This document shows, in pieces, positions 52,855 through 64,000 of a stretch of 64,000 nucleotides of DNA; within the stretch, counting starts at the first letter, position 1; each line of letters begins with the position of its first letter. The position numbers and the translations under genes were made by a program. The notes beneath the pieces were generated by a model. That model searched no databases and was not told where the DNA came from. It saw only the letters and a list, made by a program, of their open reading frames with translations. Source of the DNA: Phlyctochytrium arcticum (taxonomy: Eukaryota; Chytridiomycota; Chytridiomycetes; Chytridiales; Chytridiaceae); the NCBI GenBank assembly GCA_025602905.1, contig JAHLKI010000003.1:1364001-1428000 (forward strand). Direction: 5' to 3'.

Positions 52855-55472
52855 ACCGCTATCCATTGCCACGAATGGATGAGCTTATGGACCGCTTGAA
52901 TGGCGCAAAGGTATTCAGCAAGATTGACCTGAAGGCTGGCTACTGGCAGATACGCGTTGCAACCCAAGATATCCCAAAGACCGCATTCAGGACGCGTTAT
53001 GGCCATTACGAGTTCCTTGTTATGCCTTTTGGATTGACGAATGCCCCAGCAACCTTCATGAAACTTATGAATGATGTTCTACGACCCTTCCTGGACATAT
53101 TCTGCATTGTTTACCTCGACGACATTTTGATCTACTCGACATCGGAGGATGAGCACCTCCACCACATTGAACAAGTCCTCCAAGCACTGCGAGATCACAA
53201 ATTGTACGCTAACCAAAAGAAATGCGACTTCTTCAAGGATGAAGTTGATTTCTTGGGTTATGTGGTCTCAGCCGAAGGAATCAAGCTGGACCCAAAGAAA
53301 GTGCAAGCAGTCAAGGACTGGCCCCGACCCGAGAGCGTTGCTGATGTTAGATCCTTTATGGGACTTGTCAATTACTTCCATGCCTCCCTCAAGAATCTGG
53401 CTTCACTCGCTACCCCTCTCACTGACCTCCTTCGAAAGGAACAACCTTGGATCTGGACACCGGAATGCGAAAAGACCTTTATTGCCCTGAAGGACTTAGC
53501 CACATCCGCACCCGTCCTACGCACATTTGACCCTCAACTACCCACTGTTGTCTACCCCGATGCCTCTGGCTTTGCTATCGGCGCATGGCTCGGCCAGGAT
53601 GACGGCAAATCCATTCGACCCGTTGCATATCACTCACGCAAAATGACCTGTGCGGAACTAGGCTACGATACTCGCGAACAAGAACTCCTCGCCATTCACG
53701 ATGCTCTCAGAGTCTGGAGACATTATCTGGAAGGAAGGGAATTCAACGTAGTATCCGACCACGAATCTTTGAAATGGTTGCAAGACCAACACCATCTGAC
53801 ACGACGCCAAGTTAGAGGGGTCATGGAGTTTCAATCATATGATTTCCGCATCGGATATGGACCAGGCAAACTGAACACCGTTGCAGATGTACTCTCTAGG
53901 AGAGCAGATCTTGCGCCCAAATGTACCAAATGTCGAACCCCACTCAACAATTACGACATTAACACAACAATCTTCACCACGGAAACCCCCCTCAACACAT
54001 TGACCCAAGGGACATTGAAAGACACTGAACTTCAAAATTTGATCAAACTTTTGAAGAAACCCATTGACCAAGTTGCGAAAGACGAACGTCCCCGACTTGC
54101 CCACCTCAAACACAATGACGGACTCGTATTTTTCCATGATCGGATATACGTACCACACTCACGACGAACCAACTTGCTCCAGACCCACCATGACACACAC
54201 ATCGCTGGACACTTTGGTATACACAGAACATTCGAAGCGCTAGCAAGATTCTACTATTGGCCCAAGATGTATAAGCACATCCGACAGTACATCAAGTCTT
54301 GTGACGCCTGCCAACGCAACAAATCATCGACACACCTACCCATTGGACTTTTACACCCTTTGCCAACCCCAACGACCAGATGGAGTCAGATCTCGATGGA
54401 CTTCATCCCAGACCTCCCCACGACTTCTTCCGGACGCAACGCAATTTTAGTGGTGGTGGATCGCTTGTCCAAGCGTGCCCATTTCCTACCAACACGGAAG
54501 ACAGCAACTGCCAAAGATACCGCGGAATTGTTTATGGCCAACATTTTCAAGCTCCACGGATTGCCACAGATCATCGTTTCAGACCGCGATTCCAAGTTCA
54601 TCAGCAAATTTTGGTCCGAATTACTCAAGATGCTGGATTGCGCAGCACACATGTCCACAGCTCGACACCAACAGACAAACGGTCTCGCGGAAATCACGAT
54701 CAAAGAACTCAAGACCTATTTACGCGCATTTGTCGACCACCATATGACCAACTGGGAAGACTTGCTGCATTTCGCCGAGTTCGCTCACAACGACGCAGTC
54801 TCCGCCACGACTGGTATGACCCCATTCTACCTCGACACAGGACAACACCCGCGTACCCCAAAGACACCACCAAGCTCCTTTCAACCCGCCAACCCTGACG
54901 CTGCCGATTACCTCAACCACATCAACGCCACCATCAAGGTTGCCCAGGACCAGATCGCCGCAGCCCAACAAAGACAAGCCGTGCAATACAACAAACTGCA
55001 TCGCAACCCTTCTACCCTCGACATTGGTACCCGCGTCATGTTGTCTAGTCAAGGCCTCGTTCAAGAAACAACCAGTGATAGACCCGTAGCCAAATTGCAA
55101 CCCCTTTGGCTCGGCCCATTCAAGATCACTGCCAAGGACGACAAAGACAACTACACCCTCGATCTCCCAAGTACCATCCGCGCGCATTCGACCTTTCACG
55201 TCAGTAAACTGAAGCCCTACATCGACCCCCAGGAGAACTTCCCCGATCGACGTGTTGACCCCCGACCAGAACCACAACTTTTCAACGACGAAGCTTACTA
55301 TGAAGTTGAACGCATCGAAGCCCATCGCAAGTTCAGAAACCAACTCAAGTACCTAGTCAAATGGAAAGGGTACCCATCCGAAGAGAACACGTACGAGCCA
55401 ACACAGAACTTCAAAGGACCTGCAGCCATTCAGATCCTTCGCGACTACAAGACCAAGAACAACATACGCTGA
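52854..55472 (+). CDS. Ty3 pol: RT (N-truncated), RNase H, integrase, chromodomain
   Basis: An intact frame of about 870 aa. RT has [30 protein letters not shown] and catalytic YLDDILIYS. RNase H has [14 protein letters not shown] and [12 protein letters not shown]. The integrase zinc module runs [12 protein letters not shown]...CDACQRN, and its core has [24 protein letters not shown] and [11 protein letters not shown] for the D, D, E residues. A chromodomain closes it ([27 protein letters not shown]). The first ATG in this frame is 52866. No functional gag or protease remains, so any mobility would need help from a complete relative. Confidence 0.93.
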   Translation, partial: NRYPLPRMDELMDRLNGAKVFSKIDLKAGYWQIRVATQDIPKTAFRTRYGHYEFLVMPFGLTNAPATFMKLMNDVLRPFLDIFCIVYLDDILIYSTSEDEHLHHIEQVLQALRDHKLYANQKKCDFFKDEVDFLGYVVSAEGIKLDPKKVQAVKDWPRPESVADVRSFMGLVNYFHASLKNLASLATPLTDLLRKEQPWIWTPECEKTFIALKDLATSAPVLRTFDPQLPTVVYPDASGFAIGAWLGQDDGKSIRPVAYHSRKMTCAELGYDTREQELLAIHDALRVWRHYLEGREFNVVSDHESLKWLQDQHHLTRRQVRGVMEFQSYDFRIGYGPGKLNTVADVLSRRADLAPKCTKCRTPLNNYDINTTIFTTETPLNTLTQGTLKDTELQNLIKLLKKPIDQVAKDERPRLAHLKHNDGLVFFHDRIYVPHSRRTNLLQTHHDTHIAGHFGIHRTFEALARFYYWPKMYKHIRQYIKSCDACQRNKSSTHLPIGLLHPLPTPTTRWSQISMDFIPDLPTTSSGRNAILVVVDRLSKRAHFLPTRKTATAKDTAELFMANIFKLHGLPQIIVSDRDSKFISKFWSELLKMLDCAAHMSTARHQQTNGLAEITIKELKTYLRAFVDHHMTNWEDLLHFAEFAHNDAVSATTGMTPFYLDTGQHPRTPKTPPSSFQPANPDAADYLNHINATIKVAQDQIAAAQQRQAVQYNKLHRNPSTLDIGTRVMLSSQGLVQETTSDRPVAKLQPLWLGPFKITAKDDKDNYTLDLPSTIRAHSTFHVSKLKPYIDPQENFPDRRVDPRPEPQLFNDEAYYEVERIEAHRKFRNQLKYLVKWKGYPSEENTYEPTQNFKGPAAIQILRDYKTKNNIR

Positions 55473-55494
55473 CGCTCGCTCCTAAGTAGGGGAG

Positions 55495-55733
55495 TGTAAC
55501 AAGCTGACTGCGCATTCCCTTGTTAGTTTCAAGACGCGTCGCGCGACGCGTGCTGCGCAGTGTCTGCCGTGTCTTTTCTTTCCTTCATTTTACAAGTATA
55601 TAGCCTACGGTAGTTTTCCCCTCCCCCGTAGCTTGACCGACAACCCCCACAGAATAGTACTAGTCAACTGTACTTTACACTGAACAAAGTTATACCTCAC
55701 CAATGGAACATCGTCCCTGCTAATCCTGTTATA
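55495..55733 (+). repeat. 3' LTR of the young Ty3 element
   Basis: 239 bp, appears identical to 52369-52607, followed by the TTGAG duplication. Confidence 0.95.
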
Positions 55734-55738
55734 TTGAG

Positions 55739-56657
55739 GAAGCAACCAGGACAGGATGCACCAACTTCGATAAGCTGGAATTCTTGACCCACCTCCACGA
55801 AATAAGGAAGAAGGCCCTGAAGTGTAAAGCCATACGCTCATCCTTCCGAGCTACCGGCATCGAGCCGTTCAATCCCAAAATTGTTCTGGACAAACTACCG
55901 GAAGATCTCCCAGTCTTGGACTTCGAGCGTGACCCCTACGCAGATGCGCAAGATAGACAGTATTGGTATGATGAGGAAGAGTTGGGGCAAGTGGGCGATG
56001 CGGTTGCACCGGAGGAGGAGGTCCCGCAAGTCCCCGATACTGCCAAGGCCTTCAAGTCCAGAGCAAATGCTTTCCTTGAGACTGAAGCGTACCGCAACAT
56101 GCCATCCGAGGCACGAGAAGAGTTATGGGACGTGCTCACAGGTGGGCTGATCCTGGCCCGAGCAGGCGAGCTCAGCAGTAAGCTTCTGGCCCGGTCAACT
56201 GCAGCCGAAACAGCAAGACGAGCCCGAAGAGTCTCTAGGAACATAGTCGCAGAAGGCGGGATGGTGAATGCAGGGGAGTGGGCGCTCTCAAACCCAATTA
56301 AGATCCACGACATCTAATGTTCCATGCCCAGCTACGGCTCGTGCAATGGCTGCTACTCGTGCGGAAGAAGAGTTGGCGGCTGCTCACCGACTGGTTGAAA
56401 GGGAAGCGAAGGCGATCCAAAAGCAGGCCGATGCCGCCAGAGAACAGCAGGAGAAAGAGACCAGAAAGATAGCTGCCGCGGCTAAGAAGGCGGCGCTTGA
56501 GGCTTTGGCCGCAGAAATGAAGGCAGCAATGGTAGTGAGGAGGGCGGCGGCAGCTGAGAAGAAAAGGGCGGCGGATGAGCGCCGAGAAGCGAAGGCCGAA
56601 GCAACAAGACAAGCTGCAAGACGAGCTCTAGCGGATCTTTCGAACACTACGTCTTGA
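55739..56657 (+). pseudogene. pogo/Fot transposase, C-terminal part
   Basis: This resumes the transposase frame after the Ty3 element (ATRTGCTNFDKLEFL, then SFRATGIEPFNPKIVLDKLP, the usual end of the DDE_1 domain) and runs to a stop at 56317. A second frame, 56268-56657, carries a long Ala/Glu/Lys coiled coil (RAEEELAAAHRLVEREAKAI) ending LADLSNTTS. It was probably joined to the first by a now-lost frame or intron near 56290. Confidence 0.8.
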
Positions 56658-56831
56658 AGGTTAGTTTTGGGGATGGTTATCGTGTCTCGTTGCGGTATTA
56701 AAATGATGTAGATCTCTTCTCAGAATAACATTCCCGGTCTCTGTCGTACTTTGTCTTTCCCGGTCTCTGTCGTACTTTGTCTTTTGTCTTTTCAGGTCGG
56801 AATATAAAGTAGTCGTCTCCAGTCTTGGCCA

Positions 56832-56985
56832 TTGTTTATAATTCCAGATTTATTTGTTTATTTGAGATTTATCGTTTGGCTGCAATTATCGTTTGGCTGG
56901 CAGGCACTCACTGTGGTGAGTGCCTGGTCAGCGAGAATCGCGAAAACCAGGTCGGTGGCGTAGCCACCAGATCCCTGGGCACGAG
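56832..56985 (-). repeat. Right terminal inverted repeat
   Basis: Inverted partner of 49814-49967. After it, 56986-57160 is the ATPase 3' flank with A-runs and a GT microsatellite at about 57099-57119. Confidence 0.95.
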
Positions 56986-57160
56986 TTTGCGCAAAAAAAA
57001 ACAAGCAGAAAAAAAAAATAAAGATAATTAACAAATATACCACCAGTCCACCTTCAAATGCGTAAAAGTAAAACAAGTAAAAAACCAAAAAAAACAAGTG
57101 TGTGTGTGTGTGTGTGTGTAAAGCAACAGAGAGAAGACCAGGGGTGAATGAGTTGCCTGA

Positions 57161-60100
57161 CTACTGCACAGAGACTTTGGGTGTCTGATCATCAACTTTG
57201 AGTTCCTCATGGTGAAGACCGGTCATATTGTCAGCAGCGTCGGTGGTAGCAGCCATATCAACCGAGTTAATCGCGTCATTGTAAGATCCACCTCGAGCCC
57301 GACGGTTGCGAACCCGCCACGCATACTTGTAGAGTTCGGCAATAGCGATATAAATGAAAAAGGAGATGACGACCATGGACCATTCCCATGTAATTCCTTC
57401 GTGGCGGAAGACGGCGTCGGTGCCGGGGATGTAGAGGACGGGGATCACGACCAACATGCCGAAAATGGAGCAGTAGGCGAGAGCTTTATTGGAGGTAATC
57501 ATGTATTTGGGGCCGCCTTTGAAGACGGAGTTGGTGCGGTGGCGGCAGACGTAGGCGTGGATGAGGAGGAGCCAGGTGAGGGTGACAAAGGCAGTGGCTC
57601 GGGCGCGGTAGACGGCGTTACAGTCGGAAGTTAAGTCGGGGCGGTCGGATTGGTAGAGGTTGCATTCGCGGCCGAGGTTGTTGGCGCCCCAGGCGTAGAT
57701 GCGGAGTACGAAAACGGCGAGGACGAGAGCTCCCATGATGAATCCGTAAAACATGATATCGATGATCATGAGCCAGGTAAAGAGGGGTCCGCCGCGGTAG
57801 ATGGGGGAGCGCATTTGATGGGATTGGGGGGGTTCGATGCCGAGAGCCATGGCGGGGGGTGAACTGGTGACCATGTTGACGAAAAGAATTTGGAGGGGGG
57901 AGAGGGGGTAGACGGATTCACCACTGGCATCGACAAAACAGAGACCGATAATCAGCGCCACGACTTCGGCGACGTTGGTGGACATGAGATGGAGGACGAA
58001 TTTCTGAATGTTGGCGAAAATACGACGACCTTGGGCTACGGCCGAGACAATGGTTGAGAAATTGTCGTCGGTTAAGACAATAGACGAAGCTTGTTTGGCG
58101 ACATCCGAACCCGACATGCCCATGGCAATTCCGATGGGTGCCTTTTTAAGGGAGGGGGAATCGTTGACACCGTCACCCGTCATGGCCGCAATCCGTTTCC
58201 GGCGTTCAAGAGCATCAATCATTTTGACTTTGGTTTCGGGTGTGCAACGGGCCACGACACGGGGAAGTTCGGGGAGTTTGTCGACTTGGTCATCGGTCAA
58301 TGCGTCAAATTCCTGACCGGTCCAGACCAATTTCCCGCCGGCGCTACCGACAGCGTCCATGTTGATGGTGGTGGCACTGTTTCCGAGGTTGTTGCCAGCA
58401 GTGGGTTGCAAGCTGTCCAAGATTCCGACTTGTTCGGCAATGGCGGCGGCGGTTTTGGGGTGGTCGCCCGTCAACATGCGGACAGTAATACCAGCCTGGT
58501 GACATTTGGCGACAGCAGCCTTTGTTTCGGGTCGAGGCGGGTCATTGATACCAACCAGTGCCAGCAACACAATATCTTCCTCGACAAACTCGCGATCGAC
58601 TGTTTTGGGATCAAACTTGGTGGGAAGGCGGCGGTATCCAATCGACAAGACACGGAGACCGTGACCAGCCATTTCCGAGACTCTGTCCTGAAGCGTTTCC
58701 ATGTACTCGACGCCATTGATGGGAACTTCCTGTTGACCGTCCCAGACGGCCGAGCAGCGGGGCACAAGGGACTCGAGACCGCCCTTGGCAAAAATAAAGG
58801 TTTCGTTGGTTGGAATGTGGGTATAAATGACCGACATGCGTTTGAGAGAAGAGTCAAAGGGGAATTCCTGGATGACGTTCCAGACACCTTCGGGGTTTTT
58901 GCGGCTCTGTAGTAGTTGAGGTTTGCCCATTTGGGCCTTGTGCGCGAGGACTTGAAGAGCGACTTCAGTGGGGTCACCAGAGCCAACCCACAATTCCGCG
59001 CCGTGGGGGTCCTCGTCTTTGCGAATAGAGCTCGTGTTGCAGAGGGCACAGGCTTGAAGCAGGCGTTCCATGGCGGGAGACATGGAGTCCTGGGTGATGG
59101 TTTGTTGGGTAGTAGCGGACAAGATTTCGCCTTTGGGGTTGAGACCCGAGCCCGAGACGTCATAGTATTTTTCGCCGGGGATATAAATCTTGGTCAGCAC
59201 CATTTTTCCCTGGGTCAATGTTCCGGTCTGTGGGTAGTACATTCGAGTTAGTCTATGTGGTATGGTAGATAAGTACAAAAGAATAAGAAAAATTACCTTG
59301 TCAGAACAAATGTCGGTGGTGGAGCCGAGGGCTTCGAGGGCCGAGAGTTTACGGACAATGGCCTTTTGCTTGGCCATCCGACGGACGCCCAGAGCCATAG
59401 TGAGCGTGACGACGGCGACCAGACCCTCGGGAATCATGGCAATGGCGACAGAAATGGCATAGATGGAAGCAGCAGGGGAAAATTTGAAATCGTAAACGGC
59501 AAAGACGATAATGGCGAGAATGACGGCAAAGCCAAAGAGGGCGAGTGCGAGTTTGTTGAGACGTTTTTGGAGGGGGGTAGTCTGCATTTTCTCGTCGGCA
59601 TTCATAAGGGATTTGGCGATCCGGCCCATTTGGGTGCGCATGCCGGTAGTGACAATGACGCCGACACCGCGGCCTTTGACGACATTGGTACCGAGGTAGA
59701 CCATGTTGATGCGGTCGCCGAGGTCTTGGTCGGGGTTTTGGATGCGTTCCGTGTTTTTCTCGACGGGGAGAGATTCACCCGTGAGCATGGCCTCGTCGAC
59801 TTCCAAGTTGAATGTTTCAATCAGACGAGCGTCTCCACCGACCGAGTCGCCCTGTTCAATCATGATAATGTCGCCGGGAACCAAATCTTTGGCGGCAATC
59901 ACATCAATGTGCCCATTGTTGCGCATGACTCGAGCAGTAGGGGATGCTGTTCGACGGAGGGATTCCATCGTTTTTTCGGCGCGGTATTCTTGTAAGAATC
60001 CTACTATGGTGTTGAAGAAGATGACAAATATAATGACCCCGGCCTCTAGCCAATCTTTGATTGCCAGTGCAATTGCCTATTTTTCGTAATATTTTCAGTT

Positions 60101-60775
60101 AGTACTTGTGTTTTCTGGAGTGTGTGAGTTCATCCCCATCCCATTCCCATCCCATCCATCCATCGAAAGCAATCGAGTTTGTTAGTAAACTCATGCTCCT
60201 CCCCCTCCGCTACGCTCGGGGTCGTCGTATTGTTGCACCATCTGTGAACCCCGTATTGCTTTTGCTCCGCAAAATCGTTTCCCTCGCTTCGCTCGCACTT
60301 GATTTTGCTCTGCAAAATCGTCAGCGTCCATCCATTTTTCCTTCGGAAAAATGTCTGGACCAAGAAATGCCTCGCTTCGCTCGGCGTCCTGCTCGCTCCG
60401 CAAAATCATCCGCGCCCATCCATTTTTCCTTCGAAAAAATGTCTGGGCCATGACACTCGAATCGTAACTTACCGCAGCAATGATGAGGACCAGAGTAAGG
60501 GCATTGAGGAGTTGGCGTAGTAAAACCTCCCAAGGCGAGACACCGTCGTTTCCGACAAGTTCATTGGGACCATGTTCGGTCAGTCGTAAATCAACCTGTT
60601 CCGTGTCGAGCCCATGTTCTGAATCAACTTTCAAGAGTTTTAAAATCTGGTCGTCCGAGAATGTATGAAAGGGGCGTTCGACGATTTCCCTAGCTTCAGG
60701 GCCTCTGAGGTCGCGCTGTCGTGTGTTGAAGCGCTGGACCTTGTTGAAGGGATTGTGGTTGCGTATCCAATCCAT
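57161..60775 (-). CDS. ENA-like P-type Na+/K+ cation-transporting ATPase
   Basis: Exons 60775-60473, 60076-59297 and 59227-57161 join in phase to 1049 aa. Introns are 396 and 69 nt. The protein starts with a cation-ATPase N-domain (FHTFSDDQILKLLKVDSEHG). The actuator follows (DEAMLTGESLPVEK), then TM4 with MIPEGLVAVVTLTMA and the phosphorylation site SDKTGTLTQGKM (Asp360). KGGLESL is in the nucleotide domain, then RMLTGDHPKTAA, the hinge MTGDGVNDSPSLKKAPIGIA and six C-terminal spans. LEALGSTTDICSDKTGTLTQ and CNAVYRARATAFVTLTWLLL recall fungal ENA (type IID) sodium/potassium efflux pumps of the plasma membrane. The long first intron holds short palindromes and is unusual for this locus. Confidence 0.87.
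60077..60472. repeat. Short palindromic repeats in the first ATPase intron
   Basis: Two copies of CATTTTTCCTTCGGAAAAAT(G) or near form (60333-60353; 60421-60441) are 9-bp hairpins. TTTTGC(T)C(C/T)GCAAAATCG hairpins lie near 60258 and 60302, with CTCGCTTCGCTCG runs between. The intron is about six times the length of its neighbours because of them. Confidence 0.75.
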
Positions 60776-61646
60776 TTAATGTGTGGGATTGTTTGAGTTG
60801 TGGGTTGTTTTCGTTGTGGGTTTCGTTGTGGGTTGTTTTCGTTGTGGGTTTCGTTGTGGGTTTCGTTGAAGTTGGCAGTCGATAGAGAGTAAGAGTAAAG
60901 AGTAATGGAAACGGGGGGTGCTGCTGGAAAGAAAGGAAAACGGAAGGAAACGGAAAGGGATAGAAGAGCAGAAACCCTGTTTTATAGGGCCCGGAAGACG
61001 CCGGAAGACGAGAAAAGTTCCGAATCTGAGAATTCCTGAATTTGATGACGGCAAGGTTTTTAGGTTTCCGGGCAGAACATTGGGGTTTGTGTCACGCTGT
61101 GTCACTGCGCGCGTCATTTGTTTCCTTTTGGGGGTAAATGAGGGAGGGTTCGGGTGGGGGTTTTTGCATGGCTAAACGGGAGAGAAAAGCAGCCGGGGCA
61201 CGGCAGATTGCAGAGCCGGAACTCACGGAACTCACCTATATCCATCCAGCGTTTGAGCTAATTCCATCCACAAGCCACATCATTTGACTAAAGTGGCAAC
61301 ATTTTTGCACAGCCTCCGAGTCTGGAGTCTGGACGGGCCTCTGCAGGATCTGCTCTTGCCCACATAAGTCCACAGGGTGACAGGCTCTGGACTCAGGCTG
61401 TATCAAACGGAGTCTTGGATGTCTGCGAAAGGATCACGGGTATATATTCCACATATTGCACACAAACAATCGGCAGCATTTTTCAGCAATTCATGGGCAT
61501 CTTTTTTGACTACGGGAATAAGCTATTTCAACTATAGAATAAACTATAATATAGTGGAAGTAACACGCTGATGAAGTTGGCAATGAAGAAAATGATCCAG
61601 AGGGGGAGGGAACTAAACTAGCAAGCGGCGATATTCCTTGACTAGA
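60776..61646. other. Upstream region of the ATPase gene
   Basis: The first 90 bp upstream of the start codon are repeats of CGTTGTGGGTT(T). The rest is mixed sequence with no gene supported. It also includes the 3' flank of the MULE transposase. Confidence 0.4.
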
Positions 61647-63955
61647 TTATTGAAGCGCCTGCGCGCTGATCTGTCGGTAAGGGCAAACACTATGGTTTGC
61701 CGCATGTCCCTTCGCCTTCTCGCCTTCTCCCATTCGCCTGCACATGCTACACTCCGGAGCCTCTCGCCGAAGTGGCTGAATACTCACCACCGGAAGAATT
61801 GGTGTTGCTACTGCCATCGGCACAGGACCGGAGGAAGGGTTAGAATCTTTATCCATGGGTGATTGGGCCAAAGGTCCCGTGACTAATGCAGCGGCCGGGA
61901 GTTGCGAATTCGACGCAGAGCAGGTGGTTCGGACATGTCCAGCCTGGCCGCAAATGCCGCAATGTCGGCTGCTTTGACGAACTTCCGATTCAACATGTTC
62001 TGCCGCGATTTTTCGTCGCTTGTTGCTCCGCTGGTGGTCTCGTCTAGCGATGCTGAAATTGGCGGTATTGGGCGGTTCCTGAACATCTGAAGGGCGGATC
62101 TCTCCGTCCGCATTCGCGGGGATAACTTGCTGTAAATGCCACCGCCTTCGAAAGTCAGACATCTTCAAATTTCGCTGGTCCGGTCCCGAGATCATAGGTA
62201 TCATTTCATGCGCGCAGGGAACTCCCAGAACAGTGCGATGATAACGAGAGCAAGGATCTAAAATCCCGCTCTCCCCCAGAATGCTCTCGGGATCGTCCTT
62301 TGCCTTGATAATCCTCTTTGCCCTGCGTCGCTGTTCATGCATAATGCGTATGATGTTCGGATACACATTTTGTACACCACATCTTCAAAGAATCCATCAC
62401 TCAGTATGAGACGAGGATGATTTTCGATGGCGGTATCCTTCGCTAGATTGTATTCTGTCAATTGGCGCTGACAGTTCCGTTTGATAGTATCATAGAGGGT
62501 GATAATGGTCGCATTGGCCGTGCCGTCCTGCTTGATGGTCGCCCAATGCATGCCCTCCGCCCGGGACGTGGCTGTAGCATTGCAATGAGCGAATTGGTGA
62601 AGGTGAAACGACGCCCAATGGTGTCGTCGCGGGGATTTGTTTTTCTTTAAGTGGCCTCGTCAACCTGGTCTTCCAGCTCGACCCATTGTTTCTCAAATTC
62701 TTCCTCGGTTGTCGCAGCTTCCAAATTGTTCCACTTGCTGAATTGAAGAGAAATCAGTGTATTTAGTGCAAACTCAATCAAATGTTCGATGTCAAATCCC
62801 ATTACGCTACCACTTAAAGTCTTTGAAAGCTTCCATGTCGGGTTTATCGTCGTCGCCTTTAAAATTTTTCAAGCAATTTGTTTTGATATTTTGCCACAAA
62901 TGCCATCGGCAAAGAATAATCAAGGTGTCGGGCCATTCGATTTTTATAGCATTCATAAACGCTTGGTCGCTGTCAATAACCACTACTGCTGGGGGTTTAT
63001 CGAGCCGCTTCCCGATCTTGTTGACAGCAAGTTCATAATCTTGCTGGGTTTCAGCGACCATCAGCATGAACGCCCCGGAAAAAGAATGGTTCGTGTCGGT
63101 GATTCCAACTACATGCAACAAGGGCATAGAGTGCCTATTTGTCCGATACGTGCAATCCATAATGAGCACGTCTCCAAATTTCCTCAATAACGTTCCCAGG
63201 TCCGCCTGAAGTACAAGAGAAATAAGACATCAGGAACAGAAGAATGCGAACATGCTTACATGCGGTTGAAAAAATAAATGCGTTAGGACGTCTTCCTCAT
63301 TCACAGTAACATCGGCAACCGTCCCATCCGTGACAGCTTGTGCTTCGAGCTCCTTAAGCAGGGCTGGAACAGGCATTTCGCCGCCAAGACGCTTCTCCAT
63401 AGCCTTAGAACGGGCGTTCTGGATATCCTTCGGTATGATGAGCAATTTGGGATATCGACGCCGAAGGTCGTCCACGACGTGCCGCAGACTTGATCCGCTA
63501 ATCAAAGCATTTAGAGCCTCACTCATGATTTTGGGCGTTCGCGAGGCCTGGCGCGCTTGAGCAGATGTCAACAATGCAGAATGACTGAGTGGTCGATGGC
63601 CATTGTGTCCTGCTTGCGAGACGCGAATTTTCCAATTCACTATCTTGAACTTGATAGTGCCATCTTCGCTTGTTGCTTCCTCGACTTCACCATGTAGAAC
63701 AACACGATAGTTGCACCCACAACGCCTACTTTGGCGAGCCCGAAGAGGTACTCCTTCATCTTTGGGCTTGTATTCTCCTGCATAAGCGCAGGGACGGTGT
63801 ACCTCCATCCGTTGCCCCGATTCGGGATGATTGATAACTTTGGACGTTCCCAATGAAAAGTCATGCGACAAAACATGCTCATTAAGAGCTTCATTTGCGG
63901 CCGCAAAGGTTGGAAACGGGCCAGCAGGAGGCAAGGGTGGTGCCCACTCTGTCAA
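61647..63955 (-). pseudogene. Mutator-like (MULE) transposase with SWIM and CCHC fingers
   Basis: Exon 1 (63955 to about 63247) has a FAR1-type N-terminus (RRCGCNYRVVLHG, HNGHRPLSH). A GTAAGC...TTCAG intron leads to ADLGTLLRKFGDVLIMDCTY, the MULE core: MDCTYRTNRHSMPLLHVVGI (Asp), VVIDSDQAFMNAI (Asp) and CRWHLWQNI. A second intron (near 62810-62730) precedes FEKQWVELEDQV. After a frameshift near 62650 the TATSRAEGMHWATIK motif follows, and after another near 62375 a SWIM-type CSRYHRTVLGVPCAH and a CCHC knuckle CGICGQAGHVRTTC. The frameshifts make it a pseudogene. Terminal repeats were not found in the window, and the element may extend past 64000. Confidence 0.85.
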
Positions 63956-64000
63956 TCAGACAAACCTCAGTAAACCCTCATTGGTCGGAAGCTTGTTTGT

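Larger units (their letters stand above)
52369..55733 (+). mobile_element. Ty3/gypsy chromovirus, internally deleted, young
   Basis: 3365 bp with 239-bp LTRs (52369-52607 and 55495-55733) that appear identical. There is a perfect TTGAG duplication (52364-52368 and 55734-55738), a primer-binding site TGGTAGCACCACC at 52608-52620 and a polypurine tract (AGTAGGGGAG) before the 3' LTR. Most of gag, all of protease and the RT N-terminus are missing, while the remaining pol frame is intact. Confidence 0.96.
49814..56985 (+). mobile_element. pogo/Fot-like DDE_1 transposon interrupted by a Ty3 element
   Basis: Terminal inverted repeats of 154 bp lie at 49814-49967 and 56832-56985 and start CTCGTGCCCAGGGATCTGG; they are nearly identical. 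The left flank is TA and the right flank TT, compatible with a mutated TA duplication. Without the nested Ty3 insertion (52369-55733 plus one TTGAG) the element is about 3.8 kb. It carries repeated exon-intron modules and one transposase gene. Confidence 0.88.

Noticed and set aside
49813..56986. Classifying the 154-bp terminal-repeat element by a clean TA duplication
   Set aside because: The left flank is TA but the right is TT; the superfamily call rests on the DDE_1 transposase instead.
57209..60000. Several plus-strand frames up to 273 aa
   Set aside because: Antisense shadows of the ENA-like ATPase, with Gly/Val-rich composition typical of such shadows.
60191..60472. Extension of the ATPase first exon past 60473
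   Set aside because: A GTAAGT donor at 60472 joins in phase to the exon at 60076 and restores a membrane span; the extension translates intron palindromes.

Overview
The window looks like a nuclear contig from an early-diverging (probably chytrid-like) fungus. Host genes have short introns (50-75 nt, GTAAGT-type donors). They include a fungal-type PAM17 mitochondrial import subunit, an ENA-like P-type cation ATPase, a DRY-motif seven-transmembrane receptor and a very long coiled-coil protein. Most of the rest is layered mobile DNA. Host reading frames are intact, while almost every mobile-element gene carries frameshifts or stops, so the breaks look like real decay rather than base-calling noise.

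Region 1 (about 0.3-17.1 kb) is an AT-rich relic of a Polinton/Maverick or Polinton-like virus. It encodes a probable double-jelly-roll major capsid protein, a penton-like minor capsid protein, an A32/FtsK-type packaging ATPase and several small virion-like proteins. It also has a retroviral-type integrase with a C-terminal chromodomain, a tyrosine recombinase with a C-terminal Myb/SANT-like domain, and a possible papain-like protein. No DNA polymerase B was found. The capsid gene is split by a 7.07-kb Ty3/gypsy chromovirus (2306-9370) with 287-bp LTRs and a perfect AAGAA target-site duplication.

Region 2 (17.1-25 kb) holds a PIF/Harbinger transposase, a multi-exon gene with an RPD...EIK nuclease-like motif, a Ty3 leader remnant and a Crypton-type tyrosine recombinase that ends in a perfect 30-bp hairpin. 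Region 3 (25.0-29.05 kb) is a pogo/Tigger element with CAGTCAAACCTCC ends and TA duplication, carrying a zinc-binding N-terminal module and a 31-bp minisatellite. Region 4 (29.9-37.5 kb) holds an unrecognised large two-exon gene, a Merlin transposon with 8-bp target duplication, and a 155-bp-arm foldback.

Region 5 (38.1-45.7 kb) is the main host gene block: coiled-coil protein (minus), receptor (plus), PAM17 (plus). 45.7-49.8 kb has only weak candidate genes. Region 6 (49.8-57.0 kb) is a pogo/Fot-like DDE_1 transposon with 154-bp terminal inverted repeats and repeated exon-intron modules. It is interrupted by a young 3.37-kb Ty3/gypsy copy with identical LTRs, a TTGAG duplication and a large gag-protease deletion. 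Region 7 (57.2-60.8 kb) is the ENA-like ATPase. Region 8 (61.6-63.96 kb) is a decayed Mutator-like transposase.

The most notable signal is that one capsid-bearing element carries two different recombinases, each with a eukaryotic chromatin or DNA-reading tail (chromodomain and Myb/SANT).
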